Positions 30,169 to 38,361 of a stretch of DNA of 64,000 nt are shown here, one piece after another; position 1 is the first letter of the stretch, and every line of letters starts with the position of its first letter. The DNA lies in assembly GCF_013179285.1 (NCBI RefSeq), contig NZ_WVNW01000001.1, positions 62,001 to 126,000 on the forward strand, written 5' to 3'. This stretch comes from Roseobacter sp. HKCCD6576-2 (lineage in GTDB: Bacteria > Pseudomonadota > Alphaproteobacteria > Rhodobacterales > Rhodobacteraceae). The notes below the pieces were generated by a model. That model searched no databases, had not been told where the DNA came from, and saw only the letters and a list, made by a program, of their open reading frames with translations. Position numbers and translations under genes: made by a program.

Positions 30169-31797
30169 TCAGGCCCCGGCCTCCTCGGCTTCGCCTTCGG
30201 CAGCAGCTTCCGCATCCGCGGCCGCTTTCGCTTCAAGCTCCTCAATGGTCACCCAGCCCAATTGCAGGCGTGCGGTCATCACCATGTTCTGGGCTTCCTC
30301 CAGGCTGACATCGAAGCTTTCCAACACGCCATCGTCTTTGACGCGTTCGCCATCCACCGTGGTCCAGCCGCCAGCGAGCTCCCAATCGGCGCAGGTTGCA
30401 AAATCATCCAATGACTTCACACCGTCTTCGCCCAGGGCCACCAGCATTTGGGGTGTCAGCCCCTCAAAATCAATGAGGCTCTGCTCCACGCCCAACTCTT
30501 TTGCCTTTTCCAGCGCGAGTTTGTTCTGCTCTTCCAGATAATCGCGGGCGCGGGCCTGCAATTCATCCGCCGTGGCTTCGTCGACACCGTCAATGACCAG
30601 AAGCTCTTCCTGCTCGACATAAGCCACCTCTTCCAGCGAGGTGAAGCCTTCCGAGACCAGAAGTTGGGCAAAGAACTCATCCAGATCCAGCGTGTCCATG
30701 AAGACCTTGGTCCGCTCGGCAAACTCGGCCTGACGGCGCGCGCTTTCTTCTTCCTCGGTCAGGATGTCGATATCGAGACCGGTCAACTGGCTGGCCAGAC
30801 GCACGTTTTGACCGCGACGGCCAATGGCCAGCGACAGCTGCTCATCGGGCACAACCACTTCGATCCGCTCGGCGTCTTCGTCCAGAACAACCTTGGTCAC
30901 TTCAGCAGGCTGAAGCGCGTTCACCAGGAAGGTCGGCGCGTCCTCGTTCCACGGGATGATGTCGATCTTCTCGCCCTGTAGCTCGTTCACAACGGCCTGC
31001 ACGCGGCTGCCGCGCATACCAACGCAGGCACCAACAGGATCGATCGAGTTGTCATAGGAGATCACCGCGATCTTTGCACGGCTGCCCGGATCGCGGGCGA
31101 CGGCCTTGATCTCGATGATGCCGTCATAGATCTCCGGAACCTCCATCTTGAACAGCTCGGCCATGAACTCCGGCGCGGTGCGCGAAAGGAAAATCTGCGG
31201 CCCGCGCGTCTCGCGGCGCACATCCTTGATGTAGCAGCGGATCCGATCGTTCGGGCGATAGCTCTCGCGGCCAATCTTTTCGTTCCGGCGTAACACGCCC
31301 TCGCCCCGGCCAATATCGACGATGACATTGCCGTATTCCTCGCGCTTGACGACCCCGTTGATGATGGTGCCGGCGCGATCTTGGAACTCCTCGAACTGAC
31401 GATCACGTTCGGCCTCGCGGACCTTCTGCAAGATCACCTGCTTGGCCGATTGTGCCGCGATCCGGCCCATCTCAACCGGCGGCACTTCGTCGATCAGCAT
31501 GTCGCCCACTTCGGCATCGGCTTTATAGGGCTTGGCTTGCTCGACGGTCAGTTCGGCCTTCTCATTCTCAACCGCGTCATCTTCGACCACGGTGCGCACG
31601 CGCGTGAAGGTCGCCTTACCGGTCTTGCGGTCAATCGACACGCGAATGTCCAACTCCGAGCCATAGCGGCTCTTCGCCGCGCGGGCGAGGCTCTCTTCCA
31701 TCGCTTCGACCACCAGTTCCGGGTCGATCATCTTCTCGCGGGCCACAGCCTCGGCCGTTTGCAAAAGCTCCAGCTGGTTTGCTGATGTAATTGCCAT
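30169..31797 (-). CDS. nusA: Transcription termination/antitermination protein NusA
   Basis: RNA polymerase-associated factor controlling pausing, termination and antitermination. The 542 residues include the N-terminal polymerase-binding domain, the S1 domain (about 135-200, TIINGVVKREEYGNVIVDIG), KH1 and KH2 (VGACVGMRGSRVQAVVNEL, LAIGRRGQNVRLASQLTG), and C-terminal helix-hairpin-helix-like repeats (ELLVIDGVDEATADEL). The tail is alanine- and glutamate-rich. It lies 4 bp from rimP. Confidence 0.97.
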   Translation of the reverse strand: MAITSANQLELLQTAEAVAREKMIDPELVVEAMEESLARAAKSRYGSELDIRVSIDRKTGKATFTRVRTVVEDDAVENEKAELTVEQAKPYKADAEVGDMLIDEVPPVEMGRIAAQSAKQVILQKVREAERDRQFEEFQDRAGTIINGVVKREEYGNVIVDIGRGEGVLRRNEKIGRESYRPNDRIRCYIKDVRRETRGPQIFLSRTAPEFMAELFKMEVPEIYDGIIEIKAVARDPGSRAKIAVISYDNSIDPVGACVGMRGSRVQAVVNELQGEKIDIIPWNEDAPTFLVNALQPAEVTKVVLDEDAERIEVVVPDEQLSLAIGRRGQNVRLASQLTGLDIDILTEEEESARRQAEFAERTKVFMDTLDLDEFFAQLLVSEGFTSLEEVAYVEQEELLVIDGVDEATADELQARARDYLEEQNKLALEKAKELGVEQSLIDFEGLTPQMLVALGEDGVKSLDDFATCADWELAGGWTTVDGERVKDDGVLESFDVSLEEAQNMVMTARLQLGWVTIEELEAKAAADAEAAAEGEAEEAGA

Positions 31798-31801
31798 GGG
31801 A

Positions 31802-32377
31802 TCAGTCCTCCGCCTTATCGGCTTCTTCGGTTTCTATCTCGTCAAATTGGGTCTCGTCGACGATGCCCGCCGCCTTGCGCTGGCGCAGCATCTCGGTGAT
31901 TAGCTCGTCGGTCAGAACCAGCTTCGCATCGCTGAGCCAGTCGAAATGCAGCCCAATCGTGCCCTCGGTCACGTTGATCAACACTTCGTCGCCTTCGACG
32001 CCCGCCAACACGCCTTTGAAGCGGCGGCGCCCGTCGATCATCTCGGTGGTTTCGAGTTTAACCTCATAGCCTTCAAAGGTCTCGAAATCCTTGAGCCGGG
32101 TCAAAGGCCGGTCAATCCCGGGGCTGGACACTTCCAAAGTGTACGCATCCTCCAGCGGGTCTTCCACATCCAGCGTCGCACTGACGGCGGTCGAAATCTG
32201 CGCGCACTCATCCACCTCGATCCCGCCTTCGGGACGCTCGGCCATGATCTGCAACGTATTGGTTTTGCCGCCCATCAGGCGAATCCGCACCACTTCAAAC
32301 CCCATGTCTTCGATGACAGGGGTCAGGATCTCCGCCATCCGGCGGTCAATCGATGTTTTGGCGACGAGGTCAGACAT
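31802..32377 (-). CDS. rimP: Ribosome maturation factor RimP
   Basis: Needed for maturation of the 30S subunit. I chose ATG 32377 (191 residues, [30 protein letters not shown]); GTG 32392 is also open but runs into the hairpin. Conserved segments are [38 protein letters not shown] and the C-terminal SH3-like domain. The acidic tail ends in [13 protein letters not shown]. The T-run of an intrinsic-terminator-like hairpin ends 16 bp before its start. Confidence 0.95.
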   Translation of the reverse strand: MSDLVAKTSIDRRMAEILTPVIEDMGFEVVRIRLMGGKTNTLQIMAERPEGGIEVDECAQISTAVSATLDVEDPLEDAYTLEVSSPGIDRPLTRLKDFETFEGYEVKLETTEMIDGRRRFKGVLAGVEGDEVLINVTEGTIGLHFDWLSDAKLVLTDELITEMLRQRKAAGIVDETQFDEIETEEADKAED

Positions 32378-32392
32378 CTTTGGTCCAAGCAC

Positions 32393-32416
32393 AAAAAAAC
32401 GGGCGCGCGGCCCGTT
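32393..32416 (-). terminator. Intrinsic terminator / possible attenuator before rimP
   Basis: On the minus strand AACGGGC / GCCCGTT forms a 7-bp stem (32410-32416 with 32398-32404), loop CGCGC, followed by seven T. It could end the I78 lipoprotein transcript. No room for a promoter remains between it and rimP, so transcription of rimP-nusA-ylxR-infB must pass through it. Confidence 0.85.
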
Positions 32417-32471
32417 GAAACTCTCCGGTGGAGCGTCGGGGGTGGAGGCCGACGCGCCGCTGTTAAGCCGG

Positions 32472-32500
32472 ATATAGGGGGAATCACCCGCAGGTGCAAG
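32472..32500 (-). promoter_or_regulatory. Predicted promoter of rimP-nusA-ylxR-infB
   Basis: On the minus strand CTTGCA (32495-32500) and CTATAT (32472-32477) are 17 bp apart; the -10 is a perfect match to the alphaproteobacterial consensus. It starts immediately after the stop codon of the I78 lipoprotein gene and would give a structured leader of about 85 nt that contains the terminator hairpin. Confidence 0.6.
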
Positions 32501-32779
32501 TCACCCGCATTCCACCCGCGAAATGATATCATCTTCGCCATAGATCACGTTCAGTCGGTTCGGCAGATAATCCATCGTCACCGCATCATTCGGGCCAATC
32601 ACGCGCATGGGTGCCGGGAAGGTCATCGCGGCCAAGACATCGCGGCTCTCGCCCACGAGGCTTTGCCAGCCGGACGCGCCGCAGGCATCTGTTCCGCCAA
32701 TGACAGTGGGATCGTTATCATCAACGTCTTGGCAGGCGGCGAGCGCCAGAAAAGGGATCGTCAAAAAGGCAAATCGCAT
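32501..32779 (-). CDS. I78-family peptidase inhibitor-like lipoprotein
   Basis: Small exported protein of 92 residues from ATG 32779. It has a lipoprotein signal [12 protein letters not shown], then a domain with [34 protein letters not shown] and [18 protein letters not shown]. This two-cysteine pattern and the RLNV...CG ending match inhibitor family I78 (potato-inhibitor-like). A target protease is not evident. It ends one base before the predicted rimP promoter. Confidence 0.78.
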   Translation of the reverse strand: MRFAFLTIPFLALAACQDVDDNDPTVIGGTDACGASGWQSLVGESRDVLAAMTFPAPMRVIGPNDAVTMDYLPNRLNVIYGEDDIISRVECG

Positions 32780-32854
32780 CTGCTTAACTCCATTGCATCG
32801 GGTCCAGGATTGGAACAGGCTCATGCCGACACAAGACCCGAGAGAGGATTTATC

Positions 32855-33963
<1,109 letters not shown>

Positions 33964-33967
<4 letters not shown>

Positions 33968-34464
33968 CGGTCACGATCCGGCGGCTCATCGAGGACGACA
34001 AACAGGCTCTATGGCGCATCTTAGAGCCTGTCTTTCGGGCGGGCGACAGCTATACAATTGATCCTGAGATCAGTCGCGACGACGCATTGGCCTATTGGTG
34101 CGGTCCGAGCCACACAGTATTTGTCGCTTCGGATGAGACCGGGCTCCTGGGCACCTACTACATCCGCCCGAACCAGGGCGGAGGTGGTGCGCATGTGTGC
34201 AATTGTGGCTATATCACGTCTCCCGCAGCACGCGGCAAAGGCGTTGCCCGCGCGATGTTGGCCCATTCGCTAGAAGAAGCCCCGCGTCAGGGTTATCGGG
34301 CGATGCAGTATAATTTCGTCGTTGCGACAAACACCCGTGCGATCGCGATTTGGGAGGCGGCCGGGTTCGACACGGTGGGCCGCCTGCCCGGCGCATTTCG
34401 CCACCCGGTGCATGGGTATGTTGATGCGCTGGTGATGTACAAACCTCTGATGCCGGATCTGTAA
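33964..34464 (+). CDS. GNAT family N-acetyltransferase
   Basis: Predicted acetyl-CoA-dependent acetyltransferase of 166 residues. The GNAT core shows [20 protein letters not shown] at the start, [11 protein letters not shown] in the middle beta strands, the acetyl-CoA loop [14 protein letters not shown], and [26 protein letters not shown]. Substrate unknown. The start is TTG 33964, overlapping the frmA stop (TTGA), so it is probably translated with frmA. Confidence 0.9.
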
Positions 34465-34465
34465 A

Positions 34466-34882
34466 ATGACCATCCGCGCAGCTCTCTTTACCCTTCTGTG
34501 GTCCACAACAGCGCTGGCAAATGAGGCCGCGACGGTTCTGTTTGTCTCTGGCCCCAGCCGGCAGCTGAATTTCGCGCAAGGGGATGTTCTTGAACTCCAC
34601 CTCTCCGAAAGCGGCGGCCAGGCGGAGGTATTTGTCCGCCTGGGCGAACCGGCACGCGATGCTCTGGCCGATTTGACTCGCCTGTCGGTCGGTCAGGTGA
34701 TCGATATCGGCTTTTGTGATCACATCTTCACGTCGCCGGTTGTGCACGCATCAATCGACTCCGGAACATTCGTCATCACAGGCACGACTGTTCAACGCGC
34801 CGAGGCCTTGCGCGCGCTCTGGCATGGTCGCACGGGTTGCGACGAACTCGCACCAGAAATCTTTGAGCTGGAGGCTAGATAG
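34466..34882 (+). CDS. Secreted hypothetical protein with SecD P1-head-like segment
   Basis: Protein of 138 residues with a signal peptide ending in ALA-NEA. I do not recognise the family with certainty. The C-terminal part SGTFVITGTTVQRAEALRALWHGRTGC resembles the P1 head of SecD (ItGxFT..eA..La..Lr.G), and two cysteines (in GFCDH and GRTGCDE) could form a disulphide. It starts 1 bp after the GNAT gene and overlaps tetR by 8 bp at its 3' end. Confidence 0.7.
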   Translation: MTIRAALFTLLWSTTALANEAATVLFVSGPSRQLNFAQGDVLELHLSESGGQAEVFVRLGEPARDALADLTRLSVGQVIDIGFCDHIFTSPVVHASIDSGTFVITGTTVQRAEALRALWHGRTGCDELAPEIFELEAR

Positions 34883-35501
34883 TCGCCAAGCGGCGATACC
34901 GGGCAAGGAAGTTCTGTACTGCGTCTGTTGCGGCCTGATGTATTTCGGCTTCGTCGGGCACCTGGGCAACCCCCATAAGCCGCCGCAGCATCAGGTCACC
35001 GCGCAGAAGCTGCATGAATAGATCGGCAGCCTTCCGCGTGTCGTCGATATCCAGTTCGGCCTGCGCTTTTGGGCTTTCAAGATAGCTTGCAAGCTGCGCC
35101 ATCGCCGTTTTCGGTCCAGTTTCGTAAAATGCGCAGCCCAGTTCGGGGAACCGCTGCGCTTCGGCAACGCAGACCCGGAAGATCGCCAGCCCAGCATCGG
35201 ACAGCAGAAACGCCAGCATATGCGAGGCGATATGATACAACCCGTCCGCAACGGATTTCTGTTCGAACTCGATATCCATCGAAGCGCGTTCCTGGATGTC
35301 GCATTCCATCCGCAAGACGGCGAGGAAAAGATGCTGTTTGTCCGGGAAATAGCTGTAGAGCGTCGCCTTCGAGACGCCGGAATCGCGCGCGATCACATCA
35401 ACACTTGCCCCTTCAAAGCCCTCACGCATGAAGACCTCGCGGGCACCTGCTATGACCTGATCATATTTGCGACCCTTCTTAATCTGGGGTTCTGCGTTCA
35501 T
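34875..35501 (-). CDS. TetR family transcriptional regulator
   Basis: DNA-binding repressor of 208 residues from ATG 35501. The N-terminal HTH is DQVIAGAREVFMREGFEGAS with VDVIARDSGVSKATLYSYFP, a strong TetR signature; the C-terminal ligand domain (AGLAIFRVCVAEAQRFPELG) resembles the TetR_C_33/AefR group. The inducer is unknown. Its own promoter (35525-35554) contains a 15-bp operator-like palindrome, and a similar one lies 249 bp upstream, so it is probably autoregulated and controls a second unit. Confidence 0.92.
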   Translation of the reverse strand: MNAEPQIKKGRKYDQVIAGAREVFMREGFEGASVDVIARDSGVSKATLYSYFPDKQHLFLAVLRMECDIQERASMDIEFEQKSVADGLYHIASHMLAFLLSDAGLAIFRVCVAEAQRFPELGCAFYETGPKTAMAQLASYLESPKAQAELDIDDTRKAADLFMQLLRGDLMLRRLMGVAQVPDEAEIHQAATDAVQNFLARYRRLATI

Positions 35502-35524
35502 GATAGCTCCGTCCACCAAGTGAA

Positions 35525-35554
35525 AGTGTAGACTGTTCTGTTTAGTTCAATCAA
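35525..35554 (-). promoter_or_regulatory. tetR promoter with TetR-like operator
   Basis: On the minus strand TTGATT (35549-35554) and TACACT (35525-35530) are 18 bp apart. The spacer holds ACTAAACAGAACAGT (35532-35546 read on the minus strand), which matches the box near 35781 at 11 of 15 positions when both are read as ACTAAAC..CAGT, and has outer arms ACT/AGT. It lies 24-53 bp before the tetR start, a typical autoregulation site. Confidence 0.6.
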
Positions 35555-35576
35555 GAGCGCCGTTGTCGCGGAGCCC

Positions 35577-35618
35577 AGAAAACAAAGGCGGAGGCACCGA
35601 AATACGGCACCCCCGCCT
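35577..35618 (-). terminator. Intrinsic terminator of the leader transcript upstream of tetR
   Basis: On the minus strand a 14-bp stem (35605-35618 with 35586-35599, three G-U pairs) with loop TATTT is followed by TTTGTTTT. It is a strong terminator placed before the tetR promoter, so the upstream transcript would end here. Confidence 0.88.
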
Positions 35619-35638
35619 CGGACCGACAGGGAGAGGTG

Positions 35639-35689
35639 TCAGTCGCCTTCGCCCGGCGGGTACAGTCCGGGCGGCGGTATCGCTCTCAT
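35639..35689 (-). CDS. Possible 16-residue proline-rich leader peptide
   Basis: The frame ATG 35689 to TGA 35639 encodes MRAIPPPGLYPPGEGD. PPP followed by PP would be expected to slow ribosomes and depend on EF-P. It has no strong RBS (only AAGA about 10 bases upstream) and ends 20 nt before the terminator stem. It may be a leader peptide, or chance; the surrounding structure is what makes it worth recording. Confidence 0.3.
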   Translation of the reverse strand: MRAIPPPGLYPPGEGD

Positions 35690-35778
35690 GGGAGTCTTGA
35701 ACGATACCGGCTCTGTATCGCGGTTTAGAGCCGAACATAGCGTCTGGGGGAACGAGGCTCTCCCAGCGATACATGCTA

Positions 35779-35807
35779 AAACTAAACTGTTCAGTCCGAA
35801 TTTCAAG
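35779..35807 (-). promoter_or_regulatory. Promoter of the leader transcript with TetR-like operator
   Basis: On the minus strand CTTGAA (35802-35807) and TAGTTT (35779-35784) are 17 bp apart. The palindrome ACTRAACNGTTYAGT (35781-35795) covers the spacer and overlaps the -10. It also lies 93 bp before the AEC gene on the other strand, so binding might affect that gene too. Confidence 0.55.
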
Positions 35808-35887
35808 AGACAGCCGCGGCGGGCCTTCCTTTCCGTTGCGACAGCGGTTCGCTGGACAGTTTGCCTGCAATCGACTAGCCCGCTGAT

Positions 35888-36835
35888 ATGGTCGAGATTT
35901 TCCTCAAGACTCTGCCGTTTTTCGCGCTAATCGGATTGGGGTTCCAGGCCGGGCGTACCGGGTTTTTCACGGCCGAAGCGACCGCTTATCTCACCAAATT
36001 CGTCTTCTACTTCGCGCTGTCGGCGATGCTGTTCCGGTTTTCGGCGAATCTGTCCCTCGCCGAGATCTTCGACTGGTGGTTTGTGGCCGCCTATCTCTGG
36101 GGTTGTTTCACCGTCTATCTGATCGCCACCGCCGTCGCGCTCTTCCGAAGGCGCGGCATCGAGGAGGCGGCGGTCGAGGCGCAATGCGCGGTGATCGGCA
36201 ATACCGGCTTTCTCGGCGTGCCGATGTTGATTGTTCTCTTGGGCGAGGCCGCGGCGGGGCCTGTCTTGATGGTGCTGGCGCTCGATCTAGTCGTTTTCTC
36301 AAGCCTTATCGTGATCCTGATCACCGGCAGCCGCGATGGCCGTATGTCGCTTGGTATCTTGAAGACCGTCGGCATGGGCTTGCTCAAGAATCCGATGATC
36401 GTCTCGATGACCCTCGGCTTGCTCTGGTCGGCCTTCGCCTTGCCGATCCCCGAGGTGGCCAATGAGTTCCTAGCCATTCTCGGCGCCGCCGCCACGCCTG
36501 GTGCCCTCTTTGCCATTGGGGCCTCGCTGGCAGGCAAATCCGCCGAACGGCTCACTGTCGCGGGCTGGCTCACCTTCTGCAAGCTGGTCTTACACCCGGC
36601 GGCCGTGGCCCTCGCGGCATTGGTCCTGTTCCCGGTGCCGATCTTTGATGCTGCGGTTATGATCGCCGCCGCGTCGCTGCCCGTCGCGGGCAATGTCTAC
36701 ATCTTGGCGCAGCATTACGGCGTCGCGCCGCATCGTGTCTCGGCCTCAATCCTGATCTCAACCGCGCTCAGTATCGTGACAGTGTCGGTTGTCATTGCTT
36801 GGGTGAGCGGCCTTGCAGGGATCACGCCAGGCTAA
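35888..36835 (+). CDS. AEC family transporter (auxin efflux carrier-like)
   Basis: Inner-membrane carrier of 315 residues with about ten hydrophobic helices (FALIGLGFQAGRTGF, LTKFVFYFALSAMLFRFSA, VIGNTGFLGVPMLIVLLGEAAAGPVL). The NTGFLG(V/I)P motif in helix 4 and the C-terminal repeat LPVAGNVYILAQHYGVAPHRVSASILISTALS are typical of AEC permeases, which export organic acids such as malonate or malate; the substrate here is unknown. It is divergent from tetR and may be under its control. Confidence 0.9.
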   Translation: MVEIFLKTLPFFALIGLGFQAGRTGFFTAEATAYLTKFVFYFALSAMLFRFSANLSLAEIFDWWFVAAYLWGCFTVYLIATAVALFRRRGIEEAAVEAQCAVIGNTGFLGVPMLIVLLGEAAAGPVLMVLALDLVVFSSLIVILITGSRDGRMSLGILKTVGMGLLKNPMIVSMTLGLLWSAFALPIPEVANEFLAILGAAATPGALFAIGASLAGKSAERLTVAGWLTFCKLVLHPAAVALAALVLFPVPIFDAAVMIAAASLPVAGNVYILAQHYGVAPHRVSASILISTALSIVTVSVVIAWVSGLAGITPG

Positions 36836-36901
36836 GCGCTGGACGCCCTGCGCCTGCCGCGCTACCCCTAGGTTCGGGCCAGATCAAGGGGGAGCATCGC
36901 C

Positions 36902-37741
36902 ATGGACACCGTCTCGGAAAACCGCTGTTTCGGGGGGACACAAGGTGTCTATACCCATGCGTCGAAAGCCACCGGAACCGAGATGACCTTTGGGCTGTTT
37001 CAGCCCGCCGAGGCTGAAGATGGCCCGGTGCCGGTGCTCTGGTATCTCTCGGGCCTGACCTGCACCCATGAGAACGCGATGGTGAAGGCGGGGGCGCAAG
37101 CTTGGGCCGCGGATCAGGGTATCGCGCTCGTGTTCCCTGATACCTCGCCGCGCGGTACCGGTGTGGCTGATGATGACGCCTATGATCTGGGCCAGGGCGC
37201 TGGCTTCTACGTGAATGCAACCCAAGATCCTTGGGCCGAGCATTTCCAGATGTGGGACTACATCACCGACGAGCTGCCCCGCGCGCTCTTCAAACGCTTC
37301 GCACTCGATGAAGCCCGCCAAGGCATCACGGGCCATTCCATGGGGGGGCATGGTGCGCTGACCATCGCGATGAGCTTCCCCGATCGTTTTGCCTCCGTGT
37401 CTGCCTTTGCGCCGATCTGTAACCCGATGAGCAGCGATTGGGGACAGAAGCAATTTCGAGCCTATCTCGGGGAAAACACCGCCCTTTGGGAGCCGCATGA
37501 CGCCAGCTTCCTGATGCGAGAGCAGGGGTTCGCCGGTCCGGTTTTGATCGACACCGGCACGGCGGATCAATTTGGCGGCTTGCTGAAAACCGAAGCCCTG
37601 GCTAGCGCCATCGCCGAACGCCGCCAACCCGCAACCCAGCGGATGCAGCCTGGCTACGATCACAGCTATTTCTTCGTCTCCAGCTTCATGGAGGATCACG
37701 TCGCCTTCCACGCCGAAGCGATGTACGGGGTGAGCGCATGA
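36902..37741 (+). CDS. fghA: S-formylglutathione hydrolase
   Basis: Hydrolyses S-formylglutathione to formate and glutathione, the second step after FrmA. The 279 residues follow the esterase D pattern: WYLSGLTCTHENAMVKAGAQ, FPDTSPRG, GAGFYVNATQDPW, the serine nucleophile in GHSMGGHGALTIA, and the histidine near YDHSYFFVSSFMEDH. GGGGGAGC lies upstream of ATG 36902. Its last codons overlap the HAD gene by ATGA, leading a run of four coupled genes. Confidence 0.96.
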   Translation: MDTVSENRCFGGTQGVYTHASKATGTEMTFGLFQPAEAEDGPVPVLWYLSGLTCTHENAMVKAGAQAWAADQGIALVFPDTSPRGTGVADDDAYDLGQGAGFYVNATQDPWAEHFQMWDYITDELPRALFKRFALDEARQGITGHSMGGHGALTIAMSFPDRFASVSAFAPICNPMSSDWGQKQFRAYLGENTALWEPHDASFLMREQGFAGPVLIDTGTADQFGGLLKTEALASAIAERRQPATQRMQPGYDHSYFFVSSFMEDHVAFHAEAMYGVSA

Positions 37742-38361
37742 CCATCGAGGCCGTCATATTTGACATCGGCAACGTGCTGATCGAATGGCAGCCGGAACGG
37801 TTCTACGACGCTGAGATTGGCGAGACCCGCCGCCGGGCGCTGTTCGATGCGGTTGATCTCCACGGGATGAATGAACGCCTCGATCTGGGCGAAGGATTCC
37901 GCGATGTGATCTACGAAACCGCCGAGGCCTATCCCGAATACGGCGCCGAGATTCGTATGTGGCATGACCGCTGGATCGAGCTTGCAAACCCGGTGATCCC
38001 GCATTCCGTCAAATTGCTTCGGGCGTTGCGGGCCAAAGGTATGCCGGTTTTTGCTCTGACTAATTTCGGCGTTGAGAGCTACGCCTACGCGCAAACGGAA
38101 TTCGATTTTCTGAACGAGTTTGACCAGGAATTTGTGTCGGGTCGAATGCGGGTTACCAAGCCCAATCCGGCGATTTATCAGATGGTTGAAGAGCAGTCCG
38201 GCATCGCGCCGGAGCGCCTGCTTTTTGCTGATGACAGGCCGGACAATGTTGAGGTCGCGCGGTCGCGCGGCTGGAACGTGCATCAGTTTGAAAGCCCCGA
38301 GGGTTGGGCGCGGGTCCTGGTTGACCACAATCTCCTGACCGAAGTGGAGGCGGCTGCATGA
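37738..38361 (+). CDS. HAD family hydrolase (HAD-IA)
   Basis: Phosphatase/dehalogenase-superfamily protein of 207 residues. Motif I is VIFDIGNVLIEW with the nucleophile aspartate, motif II the threonine in FALTNFG, motif III the lysine in RVTKPNPAIYQM, and motif IV LFADDRPDNVEVARSRGW. The WQPERFY segment resembles the YihX/epoxide-hydrolase-like group. Substrate unknown. It overlaps fghA and the next gene by 4 bp each. Confidence 0.9.
   Translation: MTIEAVIFDIGNVLIEWQPERFYDAEIGETRRRALFDAVDLHGMNERLDLGEGFRDVIYETAEAYPEYGAEIRMWHDRWIELANPVIPHSVKLLRALRAKGMPVFALTNFGVESYAYAQTEFDFLNEFDQEFVSGRMRVTKPNPAIYQMVEEQSGIAPERLLFADDRPDNVEVARSRGWNVHQFESPEGWARVLVDHNLLTEVEAAA

Larger units (their letters stand above)
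35577..35773 (-). ncRNA. Predicted short structured transcript upstream of tetR
   Basis: The transcript is inferred from the promoter at 35779-35807 and the terminator at 35577-35618; it would be about 195 nt. It holds four alternately complementary segments, GTATCG (35767-35772), CGATAC (35715-35720), GGTATCG (35702-35708) and CGATACC (35676-35682), so that 1:2, 2:3 and 3:4 pairings exclude each other; pairing 3:4 would enclose the start of the 16-codon ORF. A further 7-bp stem CGCCCGG/CCGGGCG lies at 35650-35673. No known RNA family is recognised. Confidence 0.5.

Noticed and set aside
31946-32854. Upstream extension of the frmA frame
   Set aside because: The added 303 codons are antisense to rimP and the I78 lipoprotein; the enzyme begins at ATG 32855 behind a good RBS.
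35547-35870. 107-codon minus-strand frame between tetR and the AEC gene
   Set aside because: It would run through a strong terminator and begins upstream of the predicted promoter. No family features; the gap is better explained by promoters, operators and structured RNA.
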